Positions 1 through 29,229 of a stretch of DNA of 64,000 bases are shown here, in pieces (within the stretch, counting starts at the first letter, position 1; each line of letters starts with the position of its first letter). The translations under genes were made by a program, and so were the position numbers. Source of the stretch: Rhipicephalus microplus (lineage: Eukaryota; Arthropoda; Arachnida; Ixodida; Ixodidae); assembly GCF_043290135.1 (NCBI RefSeq), contig NC_134704.1:24594001-24658000 (forward strand), given 5' to 3'. The notes under the pieces were generated by a model, which did no database searches, had not been told where the DNA came from, and worked only from the letters and a program-made list of their open reading frames with translations.

Positions 1-510
1 TCACCGTAGCGGGTGCTAGGAAACATTTTCAGTGGATGTGGCAATTCATTAGTACTTTCCAACAGTTACCATAAAGGTATGGCAACGAGGCAACCAATTA
101 CCTAATAAGAAATCACTCATGGCGGAAGATATTGCGAGACAGCAAGCATTGCATGGCATGAATCACGTGGCAGGAATCTGTTCGCCGAAGCCAGCACTTG
201 CCTGTTCTTGCATATAGCCGTAGATGAAAGTGCTGTAAGGATAACGCAGGGGCCCCACTGACACGTAGGACGTCATGAGACTGTGGTGCATAGAGGCTAA
301 TTAGCACCGCTAAGTTATCTCACGCTGATAAATTATGCTTATAAAACATCTTTCATACATTTGGTGGAGGAGGGTCTATTGATTATGTCTAAAAGAAACG
401 TGACACTTTATGTTTTTTTTTTCAATTACGTGTGAACACAACAGCGGCGCTATGCTTGCTGATTCCTAAAGTTCGTGAGAGTGACAGATCATCGAGAACC
501 TTCTGGAGAC
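1..510. other. No gene seen
   Basis: I see no coding exon, RNA gene or recognisable repeat in this stretch. Open frames here are short, lack family motifs and look like chance. Confidence 0.5.
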
Positions 511-742
511 CTGCCACGGTGGTCACGTGGCTATTGCGCTCGACTTCTGACCCGTAAGTACAGAGAAATCGAATACCACACACTGCGGCCGCATTTTCTA
601 TGGAGGCCAGAATGCTCGATTCCCGCGTACTTGGATTCAAGCGGGCAAATAAAGAACCCCAGGAGGTCAAAATTTCTGGAGCCCTCCACTATGCGATGTC
701 TCTCAATCATTTAGTGGTTCTGGGACACCAAGCCCCATCTTA
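511..742 (+). mobile_element. Diverged Ruka-like tRNA-derived SINE
   Basis: The head is a decayed tRNA-like promoter (GGTGGTCACGTGGCTA where better copies have GGTGGTCTAGTGGCTA). It is followed by the conserved body phrases AAAGAACCCCAGGAGGTCAAAA and GGAGCCCTCCACTA, and a tail phrase close to TGGGACACCAAGCCCCAT. It aligns along its whole length with the better copies at 9024 and 32040. The divergence shows it is old, and I see no target duplication. Confidence 0.75.
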
Positions 743-1214
743 TTTTTATTCCTCTTAATATTATTGTGAGCATGCTAGGCAAGGAGGCATGACACCAATG
801 GTTCTTACGGGACAAATAAATGTCGTTTCTCTCACTGTCGCTCAACACCTCTTTCTCGAAGTTTCTTAGCCAAACCACGTTTGAGTGATGTCCCTCAATG
901 GCGACTGCTGTAGCAAGCGAACATATATTAGTGTTTGCGTTTATGTGTATTCCACACGGATACTATATTCGTGTTGGTCGATGGTTAAAAAGATCGTTCC
1001 AAAGGTCGATTCGTATGACCAAAGCTTGTAGTTATGGTCTAGCTGCCGTTGATTCCTCGTATTTCCATTACGTGACGACAAATGAAGGGTACAGGTGCTG
1101 ACGCAGTTCCCTACAGCTCAGTAACGGAGATAGCCCGTGCAACCCAACCTCACTCCTGAAAGAGACATTGGAAGAGAATGTTTTTTTTAATTCACAGCAT
1201 ATCCGAGCATTGAA
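743..1214. other. No gene seen
   Basis: AT-rich sequence with one 67-codon open frame at 898-1101 that matches no family I know. No repeat is recognised. Confidence 0.4.
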
Positions 1215-1540
1215 TGAGTAGAGCGAAGTGTGCGTCCGTCCGTCCGTTCATCTGTCTGTCCATCTGTCCGTCCGCTCCAATCACACTAGAGCACGCATCG
1301 GATGGACGTACGGACGGATACTTGGCCCCACTCTTCATCAATCACTCCGTGGATATCCTGTGAATTTCGTATTATACAAAAAACACTAGCGTCAGCTAGT
1401 GATACTACTTCTAAGGACATATACACACAACGCCATCTAGGGTGCGATTCTTAAAGCTAACTAGAAGTGGCTACTACAACAATGTAGTACTACTACAACG
1501 ATGGAACTTCCCACAGCCTAAAAGCTTCGCCCCTAAAAAA
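1215..1540. mobile_element. Short inverted-repeat element with internal CGTC repeats
   Basis: The left end reads GAGCGAAGTGTGCGTCCGTCC and runs into an imperfect CGTC/TGTC array at about 1233-1275. The right end reads AGCTTCGCCCCTAAAAAA, and GCTTCGCCCC is the reverse complement of GGGGCGAAGC, an altered form of which forms the left end. The same plan with perfect ends is at 58990-59755. It carries no coding capacity, so it is probably a non-autonomous DNA element. Confidence 0.5.
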
Positions 1541-1630
1541 ATATAAATAATTTTACGGCAGCATCGAAATACAAAAGATCCTGATCACCTTTGCGATGAA
1601 TTATGTGTTGATTTTCTTTCTCTCATATTT

Positions 1631-1856
1631 GCCCATCACGGTGGTCTAGTGGTTATAGTGCTCAACTGCTGAACAGAGATTAGCGCGAATGGCTCTTCGC
1701 CACGACGGCTGCATTGCGACGGAGGTGAAATGATTGAGATCCACGCACTTAGATGTAGGCGCACGATGGAAAACCCTGGGTAGTCAAAATTTCCGGAGCT
1801 CCCCACACTAATTCCCCTCATAATGGTGTCTTGGTTTCGGGGCGTAAAACGCAAAC
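1631..1856 (+). mobile_element. Diverged Ruka-like SINE
   Basis: The head CACGGTGGTCTAGTGGTTATAG is a recognisable RNA polymerase III A-box region. The B-box half is damaged (ATTAGCGCGAATGG). Body phrases GTCAAAATTTCCGGAG and TTGGTTTCGGGGCGTAAAA match the family consensus seen in the other copies of this window. Confidence 0.75.
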
Positions 1857-2719
1857 CGTTATTATTTCGCTATTTTTTTTTAGCAGACGGCTGTATTTTT
1901 GCAGCATTGTGAGCGGGCGACGGCGCGTTTGGCGTGTTCATGTGTATCGACGGCGAAAGCAGTAGAGACAAAGACGGCCCGACGCTGCGCTTTTCTGTCC
2001 AGCTATATTTCCTTTTCTCCCCTCTTTTTTCCCCATCCACCCTTCCCCTTTCTCAAGGGTGTTCACACATGCCATTGCCCGCGAGCATTGTTCGCTGCCG
2101 GTAGCGTTCATAGTTGAGTGCTGTCTTGCAATATTTGAACGGAGTGGTTTCGTAGGCGCCAAAGATGACTGTGGACGTCTGTAGGAAGCATGGATAACAC
2201 GCCCGTTTCCAGTGATATAAACATCGCCTCATCAAGTTCGTGGCACGGGCGCCAGGAGCGCCACATTGTGAGAACGCGTCAAATGTATCGTTCTACTGGC
2301 TTCAACCCATCTTAGCATCCAATCTTTCAAATGAACTGAGTATCACGGGACCGAAAGTTTTATTCAGTACCCTTGTCAAAGCGGCTTTAAATCACATGAA
2401 TCGTCTCTTGGGAAGCCTCCGAACTGTCTATTAGGTAGTGCTCTGCACAACCTGCAAGTGGATCTTCCTCTTCTCCTCCGAAATAGCGCTGCTCGCACTG
2501 AGACTTCGTGCTTTTACCTTGATTGTCGCCGTTACGCATTGTCACTGAGTGACTTCAAGTAAGAGGGTACTAGTACGCTCTATAGTGAAATAAACACCTT
2601 ATCGGATTGAAGGCGAGTGCTGTGCCCTCACAATTTCGCTCCTCATTCGATGCCTATGGCACTAGGATCCCGTATCCTGCCCTATATCATGGCTCAGGAC
2701 ACCATCCAGCAAACGCCTT
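1857..2719. other. No gene seen
   Basis: Pyrimidine-rich around 1990-2050. No exon-like stretch with supporting splice sites or family motifs was found. Short open frames on both strands are not convincing. Confidence 0.4.
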
Positions 2720-3722
2720 CGTGCGGATGGTACCGACGTGTAGGACTGGCTCGCGTTTTACGAGTGTGTGAGAGTTCCCAATAAATATGACGATGCAGAC
2801 AAACTGACCAACTTCGTTTTCTACCTCGCGGGTGTGGCAGATTTGGGGTGCAACAACATGTCATATTTGACGTGGTTCGACTTCTAGACTACCATTATCA
2901 ACGTGTTTGACCACCCGGATGATCGTCAGCTGCAGGCCGAACAGCATTTGCGTGAACGAGCTCGGCAGGCTTGAGGATTCCCCTTCAGCAGCTGCATCGA
3001 AAATGTCCTTGACTTGTGTCCGGAGGCCAACGCCACCATGTCATAATCAGACAAGATCAGACACATTACGAAAGTCATCGACGATGACGCCTTGAGCATG
3101 CTGCTCGCCTAAAACTCCAGCACAGTGCCGAGGTCATAACGCTGTGCCAAAGCAATGAAGAACTGCGCCGGCTGCAAACGACGACACGTCACTCTCCATG
3201 TTGCGATGCCGAGGTCAATGGCTTTTCAACCCTATCTGATTAGTCCTCGTTGCTCGCAGAGCAGAAGTCATTCGTGCACGAGGAAATCGCGTGCCAGTTC
3301 TTTATGCTGGACTTTGCTTACTCGCAGTCCGTTCGACAGCCATCCACCACACTTTTGCTCGCTCTCGACCGCATAATTGAGAAGGAAATCGCGGAGTTCA
3401 TGCCTGAGTTCTACCAGCCCCTTCCGGCTCCTGCACCATTCAGTTACGCTCAAGTTGATACAAGACGCCACAACAATTGTGCGGTTGCCTCACACAGTTA
3501 CACCGAAGCCGCTGCTAGACCACAGTCCTTTGAACACAGTGCACCGGCTACCCACGTCATGCACAGGCCACGAATGCAGCCCACAATGAAGTTTTATCAG
3601 CCACCGCCCCTTTAATCACGTCCTTTGTGATGGGTCGACCCTGCCCCAGCGACCCAATGGCGCACATGTGACAGCCAACTTGTTTTTAATGTGGCTACAT
3701 CGGACACGTGGAGCGTTAATGC
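2720..3722 (+). pseudogene. Broken gag gene of a tick LTR (Ty3/gypsy-type) retrotransposon
   Basis: In three frames with several stops I read pieces of a Gag protein. From 2726 there is a DGTDV-stop-DWL start and a region with KLTNFVFYLAG, the usual helical Gag core ending in W-x-x-F. Next come HPDDRQLQAEQHLRER and a piece like DKIRHITKVIDDDALSMLL. At 3250-3615 lies the linker with IIEKEIAEF and a proline-rich end. At 3681-3722 a CCHC zinc knuckle with exact C-x2-C-x4-H-x4-C spacing is still visible, although two of its spacer codons are stops. No pol is found downstream. It is a dead fragment and must be at least two frameshifts old. Confidence 0.75.
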
Positions 3723-4443
3723 GATTGTGTGCAGCCGCCTCGATTCGCGTCACCTGCCACCAGCCAGTCGAACCACCCATATTAGGACACCACTTAAAAG
3801 CGCTTACACAGTTCCAAGGTTTTGCCACACTTCAAAACATGCCAACACTGTGTTTGGCGAGACTTCATCGCGACCAAGCATGTCACCGCACAGCGCCCAA
3901 CAGCTGCCAATTTGGCCAACGCGGATGCATTATTCGCAGCTGCGTACAGCGTGACCTACTTTGCAAGGTCGAATGTATCGTCTGAGGCGATGACGACAGT
4001 AGGAAGTAATAGAAGGGAAACAAAAACACAGCAAACATAACGAGCAACACCGCACGGCAGGCACGTCTCTCTCTCTCAACTCTAACACGCCACGTTTGGC
4101 ACAAACATCGTGTACAAGGGTTTCTTCGCGTCTCTCGCCATCTCTCGATTTCTCGTTCTCTCTGTAGTTCACGCGAGCCTGGCTGGTCGCACAGATAGCT
4201 GCAGCAAGCACCCGCAGGAACTCTATTAAGCTCGGCTCCGCTTCCACGTTTGGATAAGCAATATGAACCATACGAAGCTTGTGTGTTCGTAATCTTGTTA
4301 CTTTTAATCTTCACAAGGGAGAGGAGGCGTTGCCCTGCACGTTAACAGGAGGGATATCTTACTGGCACTGTGCAGTGCACCAGCAACGGCAGCAGAATGT
4401 AGCGACGTTTTTTCTCTTGTTTTTTGTTGTTTTATTTCTCAAA
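3723..4443. other. Upstream region of gene 1
   Basis: No coding exon is supported. The stretch is CT-rich around 4062-4165. The 143-codon open frame on the minus strand at 3883-4314 is low-complexity R/E and S/F and looks like chance. The promoter and any 5' untranslated exon of gene 1 may lie here, but I see no convincing TATA box. Confidence 0.35.
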
Positions 4444-4483
4444 GACCACTTCTCCATCATCACGGAGTCAAGCAAAAGTTACC
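4444..4483 (+). promoter_or_regulatory. Probable 5' untranslated part of gene 1 first coding exon
   Basis: A pyrimidine-rich run (TTTTTGTTGTTTTATTTCTCAAAG) ends in AG at 4443-4444, forty bases before the start codon. It could be a splice acceptor joining an upstream non-coding exon, as also seems true for gene 2. The start context is GTTACCATGG, a strong Kozak match. Confidence 0.4.
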
Positions 4484-21242
<16,759 letters not shown>

Positions 21243-21899
21243 CTGACTGCCGCGTGCGCTCCATGCTGTATTCAACGAAAAAGGTGTTGGTGTCAACTGA
21301 TGGAACAGTACGGGAGTGTGATGATGCTCTCTCTAAATAACAAAAAAAACATCTCTCTGTCCCCGTGCCTCAATGCTTTCCCGTTAGTGGGAAATCGAGC
21401 TCGACGTAGAATATGTGTGTTTCCTGATTCTTTCCTATTATATCACATGCAGCAGTGCAGTGAAACAGAGCACCACTTACAACATGTTCAAGTGAGCCGC
21501 CAACGACCACCTGAGGAGTCCATAATGCATAGTGCGTATCACTCGGCAGCTTATAGAGATCTTAAAAATGCTTCATGTTGTTCTGCAGAGACATTGGTTG
21601 ATTGGTATGTGGGGTTTAACTTCCCAAAACCAACATATGATTATGAGAGACGCCGTAGTGGAGGGCTCCGGAAATTTCGACCACCTGGGGTTCTTAACGT
21701 GCACCCAAATCTGATCACACGGGCCTACAACTGCATTTCCACCTCCAGCGGAAATGCAGCTGCCGCAGCCGGGATTCGATCCCGTGACCTGCGGGTCAGT
21801 ACCCGAGTACCTTAGCCACTAGACCACCGCGGTGGGGCGTTCTGCAGATACATTTCTAAACAGTGTAAACATCGTCGAGAAATAGCTTGTGAGGGTCGC
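21243..21899 (+). other. Probable 3' untranslated region of gene 1
   Basis: No coding potential follows the stop. The region carries a SINE and ends near an AATAAA. The 171-codon open frame across 21300-21815 comes mostly from the SINE. Confidence 0.55.
21596..21838 (-). mobile_element. Ruka-like SINE in the gene 1 3' UTR
   Basis: Minus-strand head CCCCACCGCGGTGGTCTAGTGG and B-box GGGATCGAATCCCGG. The 16-bp word GTTCTGCAGAGACATT (21580-21595) recurs as GTTCTGCAGATACATT (21839-21854), a target duplication with one difference. It is antisense to the transporter transcript. Confidence 0.92.
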
Positions 21900-21905
21900 A
21901 ATAAA
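21900..21905 (+). terminator. Candidate poly(A) signal of gene 1
   Basis: AATAAA 658 bases after the stop codon, the first canonical signal I see after exon 10. Confidence 0.45.
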
Positions 21906-22611
21906 GCAGATGAAAGAAGGGGTTGGTGACAAAAATGTGCTTGTCACCAGCGCTGCTTTTTTTACTGACACTTCTTAGGCGTATCTCCAACCACGTCGTC
22001 TGTTTTCAGAGCGATACCTTTCAGTGACTTCCTTACTACGCGCATTTGCTGTACTACATTGCATCGCATATCTGTTGAGGATTTCGCAGACGACCTAGTA
22101 CGACACTCCTACAATTTCTAATTTCTGACGCCCACACCAAGTGACACCATCATTGTTTTTTGCCTGTCCCGTTATCACTTCAATGTCGCCTAGTTTTTTC
22201 CGGCCTCGCTAATACAACTTCAATCTACGAGTGTTAACGAAACACTCACAGCACTTGACGCATTTGTCTAAGACAATCAAAGCAATAGCCCCGTTTCTTC
22301 TTAGTTGATTCTGCAGATTTTTGCTTGTTAAATTTTTCTGCACTATGCTGTGGTTTCGCCCCGTCTTCATCACTAAAATATCACGCACCTTCTGTGCGAG
22401 GAAAATCTCCCTGACTTAAAAAAACAGCTCTCCTAAGGCACCAGGTTAGCTTGACAACCGCTTTTTGTCATAACACAAAATTCAACGACACTGGCCTACG
22501 CGGACTTCAATGCGAGCTGCTTTGAGGCCGTTTCATCAGTTTCTTCAAGAAGCTGCAGTATACGACACACTGTGATGGGTCTCAGACAATGTTGGTCAAT
22601 AGGGCAACTGA

Positions 22612-22800
22612 CTGCATTCAAAGAGAAGGAAAAGACGTGAGAGGGAGACAGAAAATCAGGCGGGCAGATTTGACTAAGTTTGCAAGTGTAACATCGCAGC
22701 AACAACCACAGAACCGGGTTCATTAAAAGAGCGTGGATGATACCTTTGCCCTGCAGTGGGCGTAGTCAGGCTGCTGCTGATGATCATGTTGATGGTTTTC
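22612..22800 (+). pseudogene. RTE-type LINE 3' end relic
   Basis: Shares the block GAGGGAGACAGAAAATCAGGCGGGCAGAT...GACTAAGTTTGC with the other two LINE tails, and ends CCCTGCAGTGGGCGTAGTCAGGCTG followed by TGATGATCATG. Reading frame is broken. Confidence 0.75.
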
Positions 22801-23764
22801 ATAATCTTGAAGTACGATTACAACTACTACTATTTCGATTTACCATGACCATCTTCCCCTTTCCTGGAACAGGTTAGCTACTCGGAGATGTCCTCTGATT
22901 GGCTGCCCTTTGGTCTTTGGACTTTGAAAGACACAGCACCGATTAAAATAAAGTATGTTCATAAAAAAACGTTTCGGCTCTCGAACGTGAGCTTTGTTTA
23001 CGATCTGTATTTTCAGTGTTCCCTGAATTTTTTTTTCACTTTTCTCTCTAACCTTCTTTCGCACTCTCAGATTCATCTGGTGCCGTCTACGATCAAGCGA
23101 CGATATAATATGGTGAAACGTGACGGCATGTTATCTCTCACGATATCGGCTGTTTGTCATGCATGACGTAATGACGTGATGAAGGCATCAGCTATCATGA
23201 CAAAATTTTTTGTGGCTTTTTTTTCATCGTTAGTGTCGGTACCATGCCAACGGTAATTTTTCGCAACTGATGAGGCGTCTAAAGCTTTGAAATGGCCCCT
23301 TGAAATAATAAACTTGAAAGGTAAACTTGAAAATGCCGCATCTGCTACCCATCACCCACGCTGAGGCATAATGTGTGTACAACATTATGAATGTGGCACA
23401 GATCCTTCTTCAGGGTAGCTCTAATCCCCTACTTGCTGGAGTGACACGCAGCTAAAGTGTTCCATCGGTGATGACTCATTGCTGTAAAGCCACCAGCTGT
23501 CTCATAGAGTTTGTTGTACCGTGTACGTATCTACCGAGAGTGCCGACATCATTGTTTGCTAGTTATTTGGCTTTTGTGGCAGAGAAACAGCTGATAAATT
23601 TATGCTGCGCCAGGTACAAGGCCTTCACTAATGAACATTGAAAAGATTCAGTTTCAAAGCTCATTTTTAAAAGCACTTTTTGTGGGGGGAGGGGGTGGTG
23701 AGAGCTGGGAAAGTCAGGCAAGGACGCAAGAAAATGATAGAAGAGGTACAGAAGAGTTACAGGG

Positions 23765-23933
23765 CAGTGGCATAGCCAGAGGTGGCACATCTACCCCGTG
23801 CCTCACCCTCAAAAACAATTTTTCGCCTTGATATATAGAGTGCAAAATGACCATTTGTCTGCCCAGTCGCCACTTCAGATCCGAAAGGTGCCCCCCCCCC
23901 CCACCGTCAAAAAAAATTCTTACTATGCCCCTG
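23765..23933. mobile_element. Short hAT-like inverted-repeat element
   Basis: Ends CAGTGGCATAGCCAG and CTATGCCCCTG are inverted repeats (CAG..CTG). The flanking 8 bp are TTACAGGG and ATACAAGG, agreeing at 6 of 8 positions, as an aged hAT-type 8-bp duplication would. It contains a run of C. Confidence 0.55.
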
Positions 23934-24624
23934 ATACAAGGAAAAAATAAACTTCTTCAGGACTAAACTTTTCTGACCAATCATATCAGGCTCACTTCCG
24001 CATATCATGTTTTCATTACCTGAAATATCCGCCAAAACGAGAGCTGCATGCAACTAAATCATATTAAAGCAAACCACCAACCAATAAGTCATGTCAACGC
24101 TCAGAACATTCCTTTTTGCCGTCGGCTATTTCCCACTGGAATACCTTATCCAAATATATTGTGTGTTACAACATAAGTTGGATTCATTCGTGAACTTCAT
24201 TCAGTATATTGAATTGTCACCATGAATTCTTGACAGTGCATGTGTTGCATGAATTCATTTACCCGCTCCTACACGAACTGTGAGGAACCCGCGGTGTGTT
24301 CAAATAAAAACGCGTTTGTATAATGCACTGAAATACTTTTGTCTCTGCGTTGCCACATAGCGGCATGCATAAGGGTTGTGCGTAAGTGTCAACGGTTCTT
24401 GGCATTTGTCGCATGTTGGTTGTTCTTCATTTTTGAGTACAAAGTTGTATGTCAAGTGTCTATGTGTGCCCGATGCAGAGTCAACATTATATAACTCCAA
24501 TAAACTATTTTTTCAAGGGCAGTTCTTTCATTAGCCAAGTATGGACTTCACCAGATAGAGGTTATTACTTGAGCATGAATCCCGCTGTTGCTAACACTGC
24601 CAGACAAATTGTTTTTTGAGCATT

Positions 24625-25117
24625 TTAAAGAGACACTGAAGACGAACAATGACATGGTTTACCTGGACAAACTGCATGCTCAGGACTCTAATGACATATG
24701 TTTCACTATCGTAAGTTCATTATTACAAGAGAAAATCACGGTAGAATTTCTGTTTTCTGAATTTCGCGCCAAAATCATCGCGCGGGACGTAATAAATTTC
24801 AAAATGTATTTTCGGTATTTTTGTGTCATTGACCCGACGAAACTTTTTTAACTTCATTTGCTTTGTTTATGGCACCCACAGATTACAAATTGCCTAATTT
24901 TATCGCTGGGAAGGTACGTAGGACTCAGTAGACGCCTTCAAATTTTCTTACGTCATGGTGTTTGGCACGGAAATCTGAAAGTGGCGTGTTTTCTTTTTTT
25001 TGCGCCTTTTCTCGCTTACTAAGCGTCGTGTCGTGGTAAAAGTGATGCTTTCGGGAGTGTGAAATTATATTTATTAATACGCGAGAAAATGTGTTGCTTT
25101 TTAGAGTCTCCTTAAGG
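24625..25117. mobile_element. Non-autonomous element with TTAAAGAGACACT ends
   Basis: Left end TTTTAAAGAGACACTGAAG and right end TTTAGAGTCTCCTTAAGG are imperfect inverted repeats. It belongs with the element at 9279-9780. The 87-codon open frame inside is not similar to a known transposase. Confidence 0.5.
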
Positions 25118-27840
25118 TAAATTACTGCTGTTCTTACGAAGAGGTGCGATCGTCTGCCTTGTCGTTTCCAGGTATCTCAACATGACTTGAGACACAGCAG
25201 AAATACAAATGCCTTACTACATAAAAGAAAATTAGCTCACTAAACAAAAACGTCATGTTTGAAATGTTGATATCTAGTGGTTACACTTCAGTTTTAATTG
25301 CAAAGCGTTGTCCTCGCAGCGTCGTTGAAGACAAGACGCGTCATAAAAAAAATTATTTACATAAACACAGATACTCGCATGCCCCACAGGCTACAAAGCG
25401 CCACGCAGGCTAACTGCTCGTGAGCCTCTCCTTCAACGTGTCATCTTATTTTCACGCTACAACAAAACATGTGCATGTAGTGGTGTCGCTAGCAACTTGC
25501 TAACATAAACTTACGGGAAAATAACACTGATGCTTTATAATATAGGTTTTTTTTCTGACTCTGCCACTTGAGTTTTACACTATTCTCGTTTAAAAATTTA
25601 TTTGTCGTTTTTTAAAGCGTATAAGCAGAGGCTGGCAGTACTTCAACATTTATTCATTATGAATGAACAATTAAGAGTTGACACGCGTGAAACAAAAACC
25701 GAACGAGAAGGTGTCTGAAGAAGACTGAAAACAGCTTTTATTTGCAAAAATAAAGAAACGTACAATTCAAGTGTTGAATATTGCAACTGGAACAAAAAGA
25801 AAATCACCGAAAGTGTCGCTTAAGAAAGACCCGCTTGCATTAAGTAACACTTATTTTTCGTGGATGACATTCCAGTAATATAAGGTCACCCACAAATTAT
25901 ACTACAAACGCGCATTCGGGTTCTTTCTCGCTACCAAAGCAAAAAAAAAAAAGCCAAGCCCTACGACAAGTAAAGCTTCAGGAAGAAGGACTTCCTCATT
26001 CCTAGCACCATTCGCACGAAACAGGCTGTATTTGTATCAAGCGAGCCAGCCATAGTTGATTTAGGAACTTTAAATCATCATATGTTCTATTTACCATAAA
26101 AATGGCTAGATAGCGCTGTCGTATGATTTTGCCAGGGATGTTCGGGGCGCATTTAGTTAAAATATAGTAATTTAGTCTTTCTCCAGAATTGAGACTTTCC
26201 TTGTAGCTGTTGTTAACTTTAAGTTTATTTGAACGTCTGTTGTTAGTTTATATATTTTGTTTATTTCCATATTATTATTGGCATGCAAAGCCCTCGTGTT
26301 ACTACACATGCTGTGCCGTGTTCTCACCTTTTAAAGAAAACAACACACAAACCAAGCAGTCAATCATCTACACCATTTCGACATCTATAAATAAGCAATA
26401 AACAATGTCATGCTTGAATTTTTATATCACACCATGTGCAATAACACTGAGGAGGATGCACAAATCATCACCAGATTAAGTTAGCGCTGTCGTAAACAAG
26501 CCTTTACAGGATGGTTTAACATCGGCAGGATATCGGCCAAAGACAGCCCACGAACATTGCCGAGGTGCACGGGCCTTGTGGCAACGTTATGTACTCAACA
26601 CCAACTGTTTCGGTGGCGTCCTGAAGCACGCATGATCACACATATAACACATCAACGGTAGGGTACCTGCAAGTTACATCCACTTAATACTGACCATGTG
26701 GCAGTCATGCAAATGCGCGTAGGATCCCACAAAATTTCACGCTGAAACTAATGCCGACGCGTACAGCAACCATTTCAAGGTTGCAAGATCCTAGGCGTCA
26801 TTTTTTAGTATGTTTTAGTTTAGGCTACTCTGATAGGATTTCAAACTTCGTCACAAGAGTTCCCGTACAACCGTCTTTTCTTTTATTCATGAGCTCACTA
26901 CACGAAAAAAAAAAATAAATGCTTTTATGTTACCTAGTACACGTTCTTCCTTGATATAACCCTGACCATGTTTCTTGGCAAATTCACTAAACGGCAGAGC
27001 TGTGCTTAGCACCCCATTGTGCGGGTTCTTGACGCGTCAGTTAGGTTGACGCGATAAATACTGATTGTGAGCGGAGAGTGATCACCAGGAAAAAAGAGTG
27101 AACATTAGCGCTGTATCCGTATCGTCACTCTCCAGTCATCCGCCTTAACAGCGCGCTAAAGTGGTAGACTTAATTGCCCACATGCACAAGTCTACGTCTC
27201 TATTACGTTGGGTATATAAGGCTAAGGAAAACCCCAGACAAAACGTGGGAAAATAATAAAGCAAGCATATGCGGACAGGGAACTTTGAAAAAGCCGTGTT
27301 TCCGAGTTGCAAAAGGAGTTTAGTGAACGTATAGAGATTCCCGAAGCATTCGAGCGTCGCATTTACATATTCTATGCTTACTTCCAAGACCTCCAGAAAC
27401 TTTGGCAATTTTGTACAGTCAGTCAAGAGGACTACTCTAAGAGGAGCTAGGATTATTACTTGGTATGTGCGATTTTTCTTTTTTCTATTTTTACGACCTC
27501 CGCCTTGGAACATTTGCGACAAAGTTCCGTTCTACCTTTCTGTCTAGCTGCGTGCATAAAGTACTCCGCAAAAGCAAGAACGAAGACGTCATCGTTGTTA
27601 CGATTTTCTTAACACATTCTTTGCCTTATCCTTCCTCCACCCTTTCCTTTTCTACAAGGGCATCGGCGTATTATTGCATCATGGCGCACATAACGTCGTT
27701 CGGGCTATGTCATTTCGAGAGCGATAACGGCACAACGGTAAATACCCTGCAGGTCCAAGCCTCCAAAAAGATAAGCTTATAGTTTCACCCATGCAGTGAA
27801 CCATTTCGTAACACCCCATCACCGCAAGGTAGCTTTCGCA
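25118..27840. other. No gene seen
   Basis: AT-rich intergenic sequence. A 125-codon minus-strand frame at 27145-27522 and a 105-codon plus-strand frame at 27465-27782 are unrecognised and have no supporting splice context. I call no feature. Confidence 0.4.
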
Positions 27841-28390
27841 ATCTATATAACGATCTCACGCCACTTTTGTCCCTTACACTGCCTACTTTGAGATTAACCA
27901 AAGTCCTCGAAGAGGAAAAAAAAACTGCTCCCTTTAAGATGCATCCACCTAATCGGTGCATGCCTATCGTATACCGCCTCGATCCGGTTCACGTGCGTGT
28001 CACCGCGTGTTGAGTGGCTGTGACGGGTGAGACTCTGTATCGCACGTTCTGCGCAAGCGAGCAGAGCTGCCAGGTTATTGAACGCACAGACGACATCTTC
28101 CATCTTCAATAAAGCGATCGCACGTTGCGAGCACTTCTATACGCCAGGGCGTCTTCGCAGCTGCTGTCATAATCAGGAAACCTCAATCACACGAGCCGCG
28201 TGTCTGCGCTCACGACGAGAGACTCGAAGCCGTTCGACGAGCCTCTTGTGAGATAGCCAGGAGTGGCCGCTCCTGCAAGCCGTCGCTTCTGCTGCCCTTG
28301 CGCCTGCCCCTCGTCTACTTTTGCTTTGACCGCCAGTGTCTTGGAAATTTTTCGGCTGCTTCATCTACTAGGACTGCATCCTTGAAAGGT
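27841..28390. other. CpG-rich block, possible promoter or old LTR
   Basis: Noticeably richer in CG than its surroundings. It starts with a TATATAAC box near 27844 and has an AATAAAG near 28109. Those signals could belong to an old LTR, or the TATA box could be the promoter of the non-coding first exon that gene 2 seems to need. Nothing decides between these. Confidence 0.25.
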
Positions 28391-29031
28391 ACCACCATTT
28401 CACTGTAAGAAAGCGAGTAAACGGTTACTGCCAGGTAAACGAGTGATGTGTTCTCGGTATGTTTTATCAGCGTCGTTATCAAACCTTGGCTGGCTCACCA
28501 GCGTTAGGCTGCTGCAGTGTTTTCTGCTGCAATGGCGATAGCGGGGTAGCGCTAGAAGGAAGAAGACGACGGGATGCTTTTCTAGGAAGCGACTGAAAAT
28601 ATGGTGGCAAAAAAAAAACTTGACTTGCTGTGTACTGTACATCACCCCTCTGTTACGCAAACTGCAGTAAATTTCAACATCATGCAAAAATCAAGAAATA
28701 CCTCGGCAAGCTCGTACCTTAAAGCACAAGGTCAATCCGAACGTTATTATAGATTCTATGCATCTAAACATTTTTCAATCTTTTTTATATCTTGCATTAC
28801 ATTATAATTCTGTCTGCGTTCACGTCTTATATTTAGCCCTACGAAAGCAACTAGCAGAATTTCATTTTATAGAGCGGATTACTTATGATCTGATAGCCTG
28901 CTCAGCTGTTCAAGTGTTCTTTATCTGGAATGTGCTATTGTCTCCTCGTTTTAGGGGTGTAGCCAAGAGTTGGCACTGCTGACGTATCCCCCCCCCCCCC
29001 GCCTCACCGATCGCATTGTATTGACAGCGGA

Positions 29032-29118
29032 ACTACTGTAAGAAGAGACAAAATGGACCGAAAAGAGCGCTCTCTACAGTGCTCTTTCCAGTCCATTTTG
29101 TCTCTTCCTACAGTTGTA
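29032..29118. repeat. Foldback with 38-bp arms
   Basis: ACTACTGTAAGAAGAGACAA onward (29032-29069) pairs with the reverse of TTGTCTCTTCCTACAGTTGT (29080-29118), with about five mismatches and a 10-bp loop. Confidence 0.85.
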
Positions 29119-29192
29119 GGGCTCTTACTACAACACAACCACGATGACCCAACTCGCTCAAATTAAGTTCTCTCTTTCTTTCACTGTATTTC

Positions 29193-29226
29193 TCTCTCTC
29201 TCTCTCTCACTCTCTCTCTCTCTCTC
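29193..29226. repeat. (TC)n microsatellite
   Basis: CT/TC array inside a pyrimidine-rich stretch. Confidence 0.9.
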
Positions 29227-29229
29227 TGA

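Noticed and set aside
3883..4314. 143-codon minus-strand frame upstream of gene 1
   Set aside because: Low-complexity R/E and S/F content from a CT-rich stretch; no family motif or splice support.
21300..21815. 171-codon frame after gene 1 as a separate gene
   Set aside because: About half of it is the antisense SINE and the rest is 3' UTR.
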